NCBI GenBank assembly: GCA_934317215.1
Contig: CAKREH010000006.1
Span: 59,080-123,079 of the forward strand
DNA from: an uncultured Roseburia sp.
Lineage (GTDB): Bacteria; Bacillota; Clostridia; Lachnospirales; Lachnospiraceae
Direction of reading: 5' to 3'
Length of the DNA stretch: 64,000 nt
Of the stretch, positions 45,481 through 54,223 are shown in pieces (position 1 is the stretch's first letter; every line of letters starts with the position of its first letter). A program made the translations under genes and the position numbers. The notes under the pieces were generated by a model. That model searched no databases, was not told the DNA's origin, and was given only the letters and a program-made list of their open reading frames with translations.

Positions 45481-45506
45481 CGTGTGAAAAATTTTATTTT
45501 CACACG
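45481..45506. repeat. GTGTGAAAA palindrome, copy d
   Basis: CGTGTGAAAA-ATTTTA-TTTTCACACG between the glycerate kinase stop and the acetyltransferase start. Here GAATGGAGATT lies on the other side of the hairpin (45507-45517), as if the unit had been inverted. Confidence 0.8.
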
Positions 45507-45524
45507 AATCTCCATTCTTTTCCC

Positions 45525-46646
45525 TCACAGCAGCCGAAATACCTGCTCTGCCGTGGCGGCTATATTTTCCATTGCATTTTCTTTTTTCATTGCTTCTTCT
45601 AATGTTGCCACGCCTCTTACGATCGGGAAAAAAGCATCGATTCCCGCCCGGTTACAGACTTTCGCTTCCGGTGCAACGCTCCCTGCAAATGCAATGACTT
45701 TCGCATTATATTTTTTTGCCAGAGCAGCAACACCGGCCGGTGCTTTCCCCATGACCGTCTGCGCATCCAGACGTCCTTCTCCGGTCACCACAACATCCGC
45801 ATTTTTCATTTTTTCTTCCAGACCGGTTGCATGCAAAATCAGTTCCACACCCGGTATCAGTTCTCCCGCAAGATACGAAAGGAACGCGTATCCGAGTCCT
45901 CCCGCTGCACCGGCGCCCTCACAGTCCGCAAAGTCACAATCCAAACTTTCTTTGGTCACATCCGCATAATGTCTCATTGCTTCATCGACCTGCTCTTTCT
46001 GCTCTTCCGTCACACCTTTTTGTGGTCCAAATATGTAAGTTGCACCCTGTTTGCCGCAAAGCGGATTTTTCACATCACAGGCAATCTGAAATTTTGCACC
46101 GGAAAGCAGCGGATTTTTATTTTCTGTCCGGATCTCTGTTATCTTTGCAAGCGCTGCTGCGCCCTCTCCCACATCATTTCCATCTTCATCAAAAAATTCA
46201 AATCCAAGTGCCTTTAACATTCCGATGCCGCCATCGTTGGTTGCACTTCCACCAATTCCAATCATGAAATTTTTACATCCTCGTTTCAGGGCATCTGCAA
46301 TCATCTCCCCCACTCCATAGGTAGATGCACGCAATGGATCTTTCTTTGTCACAAGCGTGATTCCTGCGGCAGATGCCATTTCCATGACAGCCGTTTTTGT
46401 CTCTTCTAAAAAACCGTAATAACACGACACTTTTTCTCCAAGCGGTCCTGCCACGGTAACCGGTATTTTTTCTGCTCCCAAGCCTTCGATCAGTGCATCC
46501 ACGGTTCCTTCACCGCCATCTGCGAGTGGACTTAACCATACTTCTGCATCCGGTTTTGCTGCCAGAATTCCTTTCTTTACAGCATTTCCAGCCTCCATGG
46601 ACGTCATGCTTCCCTTAAATGAATCGATTGCTGCTACTACTTTCAT
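45525..46646 (-). CDS. glycerate kinase (GlxK/GarK family)
   Basis: 373 residues from MKVVAAIDSFKGS. ATP-dependent phosphorylation of D-glycerate to 2- or 3-phosphoglycerate. The family marks are DSFKGSMTSMEAGNAV, ADGGEGT, IGGSATNDGG and VVTGEGRLDAQT. The longer frame, 12 codons upstream, is rejected: its start has no site, while GGAAAG lies about ten bases before the chosen ATG. It lies between an acetyltransferase and an rRNA/tRNA methyltransferase, so no pathway context. Confidence 0.94.
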   Translation of the reverse strand: MKVVAAIDSFKGSMTSMEAGNAVKKGILAAKPDAEVWLSPLADGGEGTVDALIEGLGAEKIPVTVAGPLGEKVSCYYGFLEETKTAVMEMASAAGITLVTKKDPLRASTYGVGEMIADALKRGCKNFMIGIGGSATNDGGIGMLKALGFEFFDEDGNDVGEGAAALAKITEIRTENKNPLLSGAKFQIACDVKNPLCGKQGATYIFGPQKGVTEEQKEQVDEAMRHYADVTKESLDCDFADCEGAGAAGGLGYAFLSYLAGELIPGVELILHATGLEEKMKNADVVVTGEGRLDAQTVMGKAPAGVAALAKKYNAKVIAFAGSVAPEAKVCNRAGIDAFFPIVRGVATLEEAMKKENAMENIAATAEQVFRLL

Positions 46647-46650
46647 ATAA

Positions 46651-46773
46651 TCACATCTTTCCGTGAAAATCACCTGTGTCATAAATATACCGGCTGACTT
46701 CCACTGTAAAATTCTCTTTCCCTGCCGTCACCTTATCGTCAGACGAAACAATAATCCGATCTATGCCTGTCAT
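46651..46773 (-). CDS. small open frame before glycerate kinase
   Basis: 40 codons from ATG 46773, including GIDRIIVSSDDKVTAGKENF and EVSRYIYDTGDF, which look protein-like. Its stop (TGA) is four bases before the glycerate kinase start, so it could be a coupled leader gene or a gene remnant. No family recognised, no strong ribosome site. Confidence 0.3.
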   Translation of the reverse strand: MTGIDRIIVSSDDKVTAGKENFTVEVSRYIYDTGDFHGKM

Positions 46774-46790
46774 TCTAAGAAGTCAGTTTG

Positions 46791-47681
46791 TTACTGTTCG
46801 CACTTCATCCCAAGCTGCCAGAATGCCACCGCACTTGCAGCCGCCACGTTCAGTGAATCCACACCATGTGTCATCGGAATTTTCACCGTATAGTCACAGT
46901 CTGCGATCGTGTGATCTGCCAGCCCGTCACCTTCCGTTCCGAGAACGATTGCTAACTTTTCCTCCGCCATCATTTTTTCATCATCTATACTCACGGAGTC
47001 ATCCCGAAGTGCCATTGCCGCCGTTTTATATCCCAGCTTATGCAGCACATCCATCGCACCGTCCGGCCAGGATACATTTTTATCAAAATATGTCCACGGT
47101 ATCTGAAATACTGTTCCCATGCTGACACGGCTTGCTCTCCGGTACAGCGGATCTGCACAGGCCAGTGTCAAAAGAACTGCATCCATTCCAAGTGCCGCCG
47201 CAGAACGGAAAATTGCTCCGACATTTGTTGGATTTACCACATTTTCCAAAATTGCAACACGCCTTGCATTCTTGCAGAGCCGCTCCACCGAAGGCAGTGC
47301 CGGACGGTACATGGCACAGAGCATGCCGCGTGTCAGCTGATAACCTGTGATTTTTGCAAGTACTTCAACTTCTGCCACATAAACCGGGATTACATGCCCA
47401 TCCTCCCTATAAACAAAAGACTCCTGTGTAAGATCTCGGCTTTGTAATTTATCACAGCGCGCAAGGATTTCTTTTGCCTGTGTCTCCACATGTTTTTTTT
47501 CCATCAAAAATGACATCGGCACACAGCCGGCATCTAAGGCACGCTCGATCACCTTCGGACTTTCCGCAATAAAAATCCCCTGCTTCGGCTCAAAATAGTG
47601 AAAAAGCTGTGCTTCATTTAAATTGTAATAAATCTGCAGCTCCGGGGCATTCAGATCTTTGATTTCTATAATATTTATCAT
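46791..47681 (-). CDS. TrmH/SpoU-family RNA 2'-O-methyltransferase
   Basis: 296 residues. A substrate-binding domain (about 1-110; FHYFEPKQGIFIAESPKVIERAL) is followed by the SpoU knot with motif 1 NPTNVGAIFRSAAALG, motif 2 LALGTEGDGL-like (IVLGTEGDGLAD) and motif 3 IPMTHGVDSLNVAAASAV. Modifies rRNA or tRNA ribose using SAM. The exact target is not known. The start follows AAGAGG. Confidence 0.92.
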   Translation of the reverse strand: MINIIEIKDLNAPELQIYYNLNEAQLFHYFEPKQGIFIAESPKVIERALDAGCVPMSFLMEKKHVETQAKEILARCDKLQSRDLTQESFVYREDGHVIPVYVAEVEVLAKITGYQLTRGMLCAMYRPALPSVERLCKNARRVAILENVVNPTNVGAIFRSAAALGMDAVLLTLACADPLYRRASRVSMGTVFQIPWTYFDKNVSWPDGAMDVLHKLGYKTAAMALRDDSVSIDDEKMMAEEKLAIVLGTEGDGLADHTIADCDYTVKIPMTHGVDSLNVAAASAVAFWQLGMKCEQ

Positions 47682-47767
47682 CGTGTTCCTCTTTTCTTTC
47701 CTGTATCAGTGATTGGGCATATAGCAGATAAATCCATTGATTATGCCATGCACCAAACGGCACATGA

Positions 47768-48250
47768 TCAAATTTCAAGCCGGAAAAGAATTCTTCCCTC
47801 CTCAAGCTCTCCCCAACAGTTTACCGGCAGCTCCTTCGTTTCTATAAATCCACAGTCAGAATGCATTTTTATTGATGATAAATTACTTTTTCCTATAATG
47901 CAATCTATCTTTTTTGCACCTGTACCTTTCAAGAACTCCGTCACATGACGTATCAGTTTTTTTCCATATCCTCTGTTTCTCTGCCCCGGCATCGTCTCAA
48001 CTGCCTCAAGAAACCATTTCCCCTGCTCTGACTCAACTGCCCTGAGTCCGCATACCCACTGTTTTTCGGCAGTTTCAACGAACACCATCTGCTTGGGATT
48101 CTGGATAAATTCCTTTAAAAACGCCGTATATGATGCCTCCATTTCATCACGATCTTTAAATTCCCCCTCCATATCCGCCATGGATTCTGCATATAATAAA
48201 AACATTTTTTCTATTACCTGTTCATTTACATTTTCAATCCGTTCTAACAT
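47768..48250 (-). CDS. GNAT acetyltransferase
   Basis: 160 residues from ATG 48250, which GAGGAGGATAAAA precedes; a 28-codon upstream extension in the same frame is not used. Contains ETMPGQRNRGYGKKLIRHV, the acetyl-CoA loop, and IIGKSNLSSIKMHSDCGFIE. Substrate unknown. A MITE-like element lies 28 bases upstream of its start and may carry part of its leader. Confidence 0.85.
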   Translation of the reverse strand: MLERIENVNEQVIEKMFLLYAESMADMEGEFKDRDEMEASYTAFLKEFIQNPKQMVFVETAEKQWVCGLRAVESEQGKWFLEAVETMPGQRNRGYGKKLIRHVTEFLKGTGAKKIDCIIGKSNLSSIKMHSDCGFIETKELPVNCWGELEEGRILFRLEI

Positions 48251-48277
48251 TTTTATCCTCCTCTTCTGACTGTCAAA

Positions 48278-48605
48278 TTGCAAGATGTTGAGGGCAAATA
48301 GTGCCTTCACAACATAAAGACTGGCAAATTGCACAAAGTCGAGACTGCTTTTGTGACTTTGGGAGAAAATTAGAAAATCTTAGTTTGCCTGGTAATACAC
48401 AGTGATGTTCTGCCACGGATGGCAGAACAAGACTTCACGAGCCATGGACGGCTCGTTGAACGCCGGTCACGTTCCTTTGAGAAAAAGTAAATCAGGCGGA
48501 CTTAGATTTTCTTATTTCCGTACAACGGAACAAAACAGGCACGGCTTTATGCAATTTGTCAATCAAAAATCTTGTATGCACTATTTGCCCCCAACATCAT
48601 TGCAA
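48278..48605. mobile_element. MITE-like element with long imperfect terminal inverted repeats
   Basis: About 330 bp with no gene. The ends TTGCAAGATGTTGAGGGC... (48278-48304) and the complement at 48578-48605 match 26 of 28 positions, and the likeness continues inward for about 100 bases per side (shared CAAATTGCA, AAGAAAATCT, GCCTG). The centre holds four hairpins: GTTCTGCCA-CGGA-TGGCAGAAC (48407-48428), ACGAGCC-ATGGAC-GGCTCGT (48437-48456), GAACG...CGTTC (48458-48474), TTCCGT-ACA-ACGGAA (48516-48530). It could be a non-autonomous transposon or a structured RNA gene. Confidence 0.6.
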
Positions 48606-48624
48606 AAATGATTGGATCACAGCT

Positions 48625-50208
48625 TTACAGTTCCACGACACGCGTTGCGATTTTCTCCTGAAACCTGATATCATGATCGACAAGGATCATGGTCGGCTGA
48701 TACCGAAGGATCAGCTGCTCGATCTGCATTCTTGAAAAAACATCAATATAGTTAAGCGGTTCATCCCAGATGTACACATGTGCCGGTGTCATCAGACTCG
48801 CGGCAATCAGTACTTTTTTCTTCTGACCCTCCGAAAATTCTTCGAGTCTTTTCTCAAATTGCGCCCGTTCCATGTCAAGCTGGCGCAGTAATGCAAAAAA
48901 TAAACTTTCTTCTAAATTTCTTTCCCGGCAAAAATCTCTGATATCACCCCGCAGAAAGCTGGTATCCTGATTAATATATGACACCACCAGATTAGAAGCT
49001 GTGCGGATTTCTCCGTCTGTCACAAGCAATTTTGCATAACTGCTGCCTGACTGCTGTGTATTGATCTGCTGCACATTTTTCCTCTCATAACCTGCCTGTC
49101 CGATATTTACCTGCTGCAGAATCGTCTTGATCAGCGTCGATTTTCCACATCCGTTTTCTCCATGTAAAAAGACACGCTCCCCCTGCACCAGTTCAAAGGT
49201 CAGATTTTTCAATACATCGTCCTCTGCACCTTCATACCGCATCGAAAGTTCCTGGCAGGAGATCAGGCGTTCCTTATGATAAGACAGCGGCATAAGTTTT
49301 AAGCTGACCGGCTGCTCGATATCCTGCAAAAGTCCCTCTTTCTCCTGTATTTCCCGTTCCATCCGGCGTTCGTACTGTGTCACGCGGCTCTGCATCTTTT
49401 TTGTCTTCGCACCGATATATGCTCTCGTTGCAGCCGAGCGGTCATGCTCTTTGACGGGATCATAGCCTATTTTCGTCGCTTCGTTTTTATCCGCCCACTT
49501 CCGGCTTCTTGCCGCCGCCTGTTTTAAAGATGCGATTTCTTTCAAATGTTTTTCATTTTCCTCCATCGCAAAATGATCCATCCGCGTCTTGTTTTCCCAC
49601 CAGCTTGAAAAATTGCCGCTCTGTACCTCGATCGTCTTTCGATTTAAAACCAGTACATGATCAATGCAGGCATCTAAAATATCTCTGTCATGCGATACTA
49701 GGATAAACCCTTTTTTCCCGCGCAGATATTCTTTCACACATTCTCTTGCGTGCATGTCCAAATGATTGGTCGGCTCATCGATCAGCAGGAAATCATTTTC
49801 CCCGGAAAACAGCACCGCAAGAAGTACTTTCGTCTGCTCCCCGTGGCTTAGACTTTGAAATGGACGGTACAATAACTCCGCATCTGCATGCAATTTTCCA
49901 AGTTCCACGATCACCCGCCATTCCTCACATCTGGGTTTTAATTCCTCCAAAAACACAGAGGCACAATTTTCTCTTTGTTTTTCGGATATCCGATATGGAA
50001 AATAATCAAACACTGCAGACGATGTAATATTTCCCTCATACTCATATTTTCCCCGCAGCAAATTTAAAAAAGTCGTTTTCCCTTTTCCATTTCTTCCGAT
50101 CAGACCTAACTTCCAGTCTGTATCAATCCCAAACGATACGTTTTCAAAAATCGTATCAAAACTTCCCTCATAACCATATGTAAGATCTGTTACCTGAATC
50201 TGTGACAT
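48625..50208 (-). CDS. Lsa-like ABC-F ribosomal protection protein
   Basis: 527 residues from ATG 50208 (GGGAGGATTTT before it). Two ABC domains: IGRNGKGKTTFL, LSHGEQTKVLL and FLLIDEPTNHLD; then GENGCGKSTLI and YIWDEPLNYIDV. The interdomain linker (RKWADKNEATKIGYDPV...) follows the Lsa/Vml pattern, the part that reaches the peptidyl-transferase centre. Relatives give resistance to lincosamides, streptogramin A and pleuromutilins; the spectrum here is unknown. Motif 2 of the first domain reads LSHGE in place of LSGGE. A 435-base leader with uORF and terminator precedes it. Confidence 0.85.
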   Translation of the reverse strand: MSQIQVTDLTYGYEGSFDTIFENVSFGIDTDWKLGLIGRNGKGKTTFLNLLRGKYEYEGNITSSAVFDYFPYRISEKQRENCASVFLEELKPRCEEWRVIVELGKLHADAELLYRPFQSLSHGEQTKVLLAVLFSGENDFLLIDEPTNHLDMHARECVKEYLRGKKGFILVSHDRDILDACIDHVLVLNRKTIEVQSGNFSSWWENKTRMDHFAMEENEKHLKEIASLKQAAARSRKWADKNEATKIGYDPVKEHDRSAATRAYIGAKTKKMQSRVTQYERRMEREIQEKEGLLQDIEQPVSLKLMPLSYHKERLISCQELSMRYEGAEDDVLKNLTFELVQGERVFLHGENGCGKSTLIKTILQQVNIGQAGYERKNVQQINTQQSGSSYAKLLVTDGEIRTASNLVVSYINQDTSFLRGDIRDFCRERNLEESLFFALLRQLDMERAQFEKRLEEFSEGQKKKVLIAASLMTPAHVYIWDEPLNYIDVFSRMQIEQLILRYQPTMILVDHDIRFQEKIATRVVEL

Positions 50209-50256
50209 AAAATCCTCCCTTCTTGCGCTGTCTTTTGCGCATCCCGCCCGGAGGGC

Positions 50257-50295
50257 TTTTTCATTCATAGGACGTAATTTCCTATGAATGAAAAA
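50257..50295 (-). repeat. hairpin of the composite repeat in the Lsa leader (copy 2)
   Basis: 15-bp perfect arms at 50257-50271 and 50281-50295 around a nine-base loop; core CATAG-GACGTAATTTC-CTATG. The outer arm shares bases with the T-run of the adjacent terminator. The counterpart after argG is at 2874-2906. Confidence 0.8.
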
Positions 50296-50320
50296 ATCCC
50301 ATGCTGCCATGGGATTTTTT
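50291..50320 (-). terminator. leader terminator upstream of the Lsa-like gene
   Basis: AAAAAATCCCATG, loop of four, CATGGGATTTTTT: 13-bp perfect stem with T-run on both strands. Lying between the promoter and the gene, it should stop most transcripts before the coding region unless read through. Confidence 0.85.
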
Positions 50321-50551
50321 CTTACACCTCACATATTTTATGATCGTATCTGGCAGATGATCGAAAGCTATAACACCCGCCATTTTTTAACACAAAAAAG
50401 AGAGGATATGAGAATCAAATCCACTTTTGGCAACATGAATTACAGTACCGCACCCCCTGCCATACTGCTGTAATTTCAGATTTACACAACATATCCTGCA
50501 CTTTATCTTTTATTATCAGTCCAAAATATGCCATATATCATCCATTGTTCC

Positions 50552-50580
50552 GAATCAGAAAATAAACACATTTCTGATTC
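50552..50580 (-). promoter_or_regulatory. leader hairpin after the uORF
   Basis: GAATCAGAAA (50552-50561) and TTTCTGATTC (50571-50580), ten perfect pairs, nine-base loop. It begins 28 bases after the M-R-R uORF stop, where a stalled ribosome could affect folding. Confidence 0.6.
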
Positions 50581-50607
50581 TGTTTCATTTCATGTTTCAA
50601 AAGTAAA

Positions 50608-50619
50608 TTATCTCCGCAT
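50608..50619 (-). CDS. three-codon upstream ORF (M-R-R) in the Lsa leader
   Basis: ATGCGGAGATAA on the minus strand, five bases after AAAGGAGAGG (50625-50634), one of the best ribosome sites in the window. It is about 24 bases into the predicted transcript. Very short uORFs are known sensors in the leaders of antibiotic-responsive ABC-F genes, where a drug-stalled ribosome lets transcription pass a terminator. Assigned by position, site strength and the downstream terminator. Confidence 0.5.
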   Translation of the reverse strand: MRR

Positions 50620-50648
50620 TGTTTCCTCTCCTTTAAATTTCTATTGCC

Positions 50649-50677
50649 ATGGTAGCACAATGCCATTTTAAATGCAA
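50649..50677 (-). promoter_or_regulatory. Lsa leader promoter
   Basis: Minus-strand TTGCAT (50672-50677), 17-base spacer ending TGC, TACCAT (50649-50654): extended -10. It puts the start near 50642, 434 bases before the Lsa ATG. Apart from the leader features listed, 50321-50741 holds no gene. Confidence 0.6.
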
Positions 50678-50741
50678 CCAAAAATTTTTACGAAAAATCT
50701 TTCGTTACCAGTCACACAATAAGTATGCGCAGCAGCAATCT

Positions 50742-53342
50742 CTACTCCACATTTTTTAATGCCTGCTCCATCGGTATCCTCTTGATGCGCATAAAATCCA
50801 GTATCATGACAAACAGGTATCCGATCAGCACAAACGCAAACATTTTCACATATCCGGCCGGCTGGATCACAAATGAAAACCATCCGCTGTAGCTAAACAT
50901 GATTGCTTTCCAGGCCTGTGCCATAACAAATGCTCCAAGTACAACACTAAGAAGATCTGCAATCACAACCACAATCGTTGTGGAAAGCAGATATAAACTT
51001 GCAATTTCCCCGTTCTCATATCCAAGTATCTTTGTCATGGAGATCGCATTTTCATTTTTCTCTATGATCAGTTTTGTCAGCAGATAGATCAATACTGCGG
51101 ACAGAAGGATACACAATACCTGAAAATAGTTCATATAAGCTCCCATGGAATGATCTAACTGGTCGCACATTTTTGTAATGTCGCGCTCGGTAATGACTGT
51201 CGCAATATCATCTTCTGAAATATCCGTAAGTTCCGTGTTGGAAAAATAACCACTGAACGCTTCCTCATCCAGATCAAATACCGTCCGGTAATTTTCGATC
51301 GGCATAAATACCGCAATGCTTAAACACTGGTCAAAAATTCCCGCTACCGTAAAAGTATACTGCTTATTTTCATATTTTTCATCCAGTGCAATGGAATCTC
51401 CGACACCAAGTTCATATTTTTCTGAAAACGATTTGGAGATATAAACCCCTTTTTCCCGTAACGACTGCAGGTCTTTGATTTTTACATACCGGCTGTCATC
51501 TGAAATACCGTAAACAGATACCTCCTCGTCAAGTGCATCGCCCTTTTTCTGCAGGGAACTCATGCTGAATTTTTCTGCATCTTTATTGTCCGTAGTCAGT
51601 ACGTCGCCGTCTTCATCCTCGTAGGATTTCAGCACATACTGGTACCTTGCAAATATCATATCCTTTGTATTTTCCTTGTAATAGGAAAGCGTATCCGGCA
51701 TTCCCACCGCCATGGCAAGCATCACCATGATAAAGAAAATCCCCACAAACAGAATCAGATAATTCGCCACATTCTGAAACATGATACGCAGACGGAATCT
51801 GTTAAAAAATTTAAAGTGCGGCAGGCGCATTGCCTTTTTCCGTTTCGTTTTCTTCAGATCATGACGTAAAAACTGCAGCGGCGTATGCTGCATCATTTTG
51901 ATAATGACGATCAGGTTGACAACAAACATCAGAACGACCGGGATCAGTGTTGTCTTAAAAAATGCATCTGCATTCCAGATCGTCTCGTAGGTTGGAAGGC
52001 TGTAGCTGTTATAATACATGGAAACCACTAAATTTTTAAACGCCGTGTAACCGAGCACATTTCCGACTAATGCAGAGATCAGCGTGACAATGACTGGCAT
52101 GGACAGATAATGACGTACCAGTTCTCCTTTTGTATAACCGGATGCACGCAGCGTACCGATCGCCTGGGACTCTTTTGTGATCGTATTGCTGATCGTGACA
52201 GCAAAAATAAATGCAATGATGACGATTAAAATATCAAGCAGCACACCCCCCATCGCCTCATCCGAACCCATGTCATCGGTTGCAAAATTGATCGCCGGAT
52301 TTGCATATTTCGGAACATAATCTTCGATCTCATCATCATTTACAACCACCTGTGTAAGCAGCGCCCGCATAAAATCATCCGACTGATTTTTTTCTTCTTT
52401 TTCATCTGCCGGCCCATTTTCATACTGCCATGCATAATCGTAATGGACTGCCTTATGTAACCGTGCAAATCCATCGTCTGTCACCATTGCCACATTAAAT
52501 TTCAAGGCATCAAACATCAGATCCGTGCTCTTTTCATGCAGGGTAGCATAATTGACATACGCAATCAGACCAACGACCTGATAGTTTTCCCCTCCGACCG
52601 TGATCTCATCACCGACTTTGATCCCGACATTATCGGCATGCATACGGTCAATGGCGATCTCCGTTTCTTTTTCCGGGAAACTTCCCTCCATCAGACATGC
52701 AAGATTGATATCGTCTGTCTTTTGAAAAACACGGACGGTTCCATCGGAGGTGCCGTCATTGTCATGATCTTCCTCCTCGTTTCTGTAAAAGTTTTCATAT
52801 ATATGAACCGGTGTAGCTTTAAAATCAGGATCGTTCAGTTCATACTTTTCTTCTGCATCCGCATATTTTTCGTCAATTTCATCTAAAACTTTATTCCAGG
52901 CTTCCTCATATGCCTTCTCGTATGCCTCGTCGTGTGCCTCCTCAAATGCTGTCTCATACGCCTCATCATGCGCTGTCGGATATGCTTCATCAAATTCTTT
53001 TTTGAATTTTTCTTCAAATTCGCCATCGAACTTTTGATCCAGTTTCTTTTTTGCCTCGTCGATGTAATACTGTCTGACATCCGCTTTCTCACCTGTCTCG
53101 ATCGCACGAAGCAGTGCCTCATCTGCTTTCTTTTTTAACTCAAAATGTCCGTCCTCTAACTTGTATTTGCTCACACCCTCATCGGCTGCTGTCATCATGC
53201 TCTCATTTGCGACATACATGCCGGACACAAATCCGATCATCAGAATCAGGAACAGGCTTACCACCAGATACTTTTTCCAGTCTCCTGTCAGTTCCCTTGG
53301 AATTCGTTTGATGAGCGGATTTTTGATTTTTTTCTGACTCAT
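50742..53342 (-). CDS. FtsX-type ABC permease with a charged helical insert
   Basis: 866 residues from ATG 53342 (GGAGGATTAGT). Helix 1 (KYLVVSLFLILMIGFVSGMYV) is followed by a large outside region whose start, about 90-165, is a Glu/Ala/Tyr/Asp-rich four-residue repeat (DEAYETAFEEAHDEAYEKAY) predicted as a long amphipathic helix. FtsX/MacB permease domains of three helices each lie near 380-500 and 740-860. Works with the ATPase encoded just upstream. Such pairs export peptides, lipids or drugs. The insert is unusual and may be a reach or sensing arm. Confidence 0.88.
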   Translation of the reverse strand: MSQKKIKNPLIKRIPRELTGDWKKYLVVSLFLILMIGFVSGMYVANESMMTAADEGVSKYKLEDGHFELKKKADEALLRAIETGEKADVRQYYIDEAKKKLDQKFDGEFEEKFKKEFDEAYPTAHDEAYETAFEEAHDEAYEKAYEEAWNKVLDEIDEKYADAEEKYELNDPDFKATPVHIYENFYRNEEEDHDNDGTSDGTVRVFQKTDDINLACLMEGSFPEKETEIAIDRMHADNVGIKVGDEITVGGENYQVVGLIAYVNYATLHEKSTDLMFDALKFNVAMVTDDGFARLHKAVHYDYAWQYENGPADEKEEKNQSDDFMRALLTQVVVNDDEIEDYVPKYANPAINFATDDMGSDEAMGGVLLDILIVIIAFIFAVTISNTITKESQAIGTLRASGYTKGELVRHYLSMPVIVTLISALVGNVLGYTAFKNLVVSMYYNSYSLPTYETIWNADAFFKTTLIPVVLMFVVNLIVIIKMMQHTPLQFLRHDLKKTKRKKAMRLPHFKFFNRFRLRIMFQNVANYLILFVGIFFIMVMLAMAVGMPDTLSYYKENTKDMIFARYQYVLKSYEDEDGDVLTTDNKDAEKFSMSSLQKKGDALDEEVSVYGISDDSRYVKIKDLQSLREKGVYISKSFSEKYELGVGDSIALDEKYENKQYTFTVAGIFDQCLSIAVFMPIENYRTVFDLDEEAFSGYFSNTELTDISEDDIATVITERDITKMCDQLDHSMGAYMNYFQVLCILLSAVLIYLLTKLIIEKNENAISMTKILGYENGEIASLYLLSTTIVVVIADLLSVVLGAFVMAQAWKAIMFSYSGWFSFVIQPAGYVKMFAFVLIGYLFVMILDFMRIKRIPMEQALKNVE

Positions 53343-53392
53343 ACTAATCCTCCATTTCTGCATTTCCAAGTTTGTGCCTGTGCACAAATCTT

Positions 53393-53419
53393 GTGTGTGA
53401 AAATCTTATTTTTCACACT
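53393..53419. repeat. GTGTGAAAA palindrome, copy e
   Basis: GTGTGTGAAAA-TCTTA-TTTTTCACAC between the ATPase stop and the permease start, inside an operon. A second small hairpin, TTTGTGCCTGTGCACAAA, follows on the permease side (53371-53388). Confidence 0.8.
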
Positions 53420-53429
53420 GCCGCTCTCC

Positions 53430-54146
53430 TTACCATTCCAGATCTGCTGCTGAAATTTTGTGTTCATTGATCTCGTTATGACGGACTGCTCCGTCACGAA
53501 GTTTGATCACATGATCTGCCATGTGTCTGATTGCCTCATTATGTGTGACCATGATGACCGTATTTCCATATTTGACATTGACGTCCTCGATCAATTTTAA
53601 GATTTCCTTGGAAGTGTTGTAGTCGAGTGCTCCTGTCGGCTCGTCGCAAAGCAGGATATCCGGATTTTTCACAATGGCACGGCCGATGGAAACTCTCTGC
53701 TGCTGACCACCGGAAAGCTGATTCGGCAGTTTGTGTCTGTGCTCATAGAGTCCTAATGTATGTAACAGGTCATCAATATCAAGCGGACTGTCCGATAAAT
53801 ATGCACCGACCTCAATATTTTCTTTGACATTCAGATTTGCGATCAGGTTATACATCTGAAACACATAACCTAAATGCTTTCTGCGGTACTGTGTCAATTT
53901 CTTTTCCCCAAGTTCTTCCAGCTTATCACCGTTGATGGAAATATAGCCTGAGTCCGCACTGTCGATACCACCAATGATATTTAACAGGGTCGATTTACCG
54001 GAACCGGACGGTCCAAGCAGCACACAGAATTCTCCTTTTGCCACGGAAAAATTCATTCCACGCAATACCTCCTGGCGGGTCTCCCCACTTCCAAATCCCT
54101 TTTTCAGATCAACAATTTCCAAAAATTTTCTTTCTTCTTCTGACAT
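53430..54146 (-). CDS. ABC transporter ATP-binding protein (MacB/LolD type)
   Basis: 238 residues: Walker A LGPSGSGKSTLLN, signature LSGGQQQRVSIGRA, Walker B LLCDEPTGALD, H-loop VTHNEAI. It pairs with the FtsX-type permease that follows after 87 bases containing palindrome e. Expression is probably controlled at the operator GTTAGT-N4-ACTAAC just after the promoter; no regulator gene is adjacent. Confidence 0.94.
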   Translation of the reverse strand: MSEEERKFLEIVDLKKGFGSGETRQEVLRGMNFSVAKGEFCVLLGPSGSGKSTLLNIIGGIDSADSGYISINGDKLEELGEKKLTQYRRKHLGYVFQMYNLIANLNVKENIEVGAYLSDSPLDIDDLLHTLGLYEHRHKLPNQLSGGQQQRVSIGRAIVKNPDILLCDEPTGALDYNTSKEILKLIEDVNVKYGNTVIMVTHNEAIRHMADHVIKLRDGAVRHNEINEHKISAADLEW

Positions 54147-54223
54147 ATTCTCCCCTTTCCCATTACTGGATAATCAGTATCCTTTTGCTATCCTGAATGG
54201 TTTTAAAGTCTACGCTTACTTTT

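Noticed and set aside
48402..48611. 69-codon plus-strand frame across the MITE-like element
   Set aside because: Runs through hairpins and inverted ends; structure explains the sequence better than coding.
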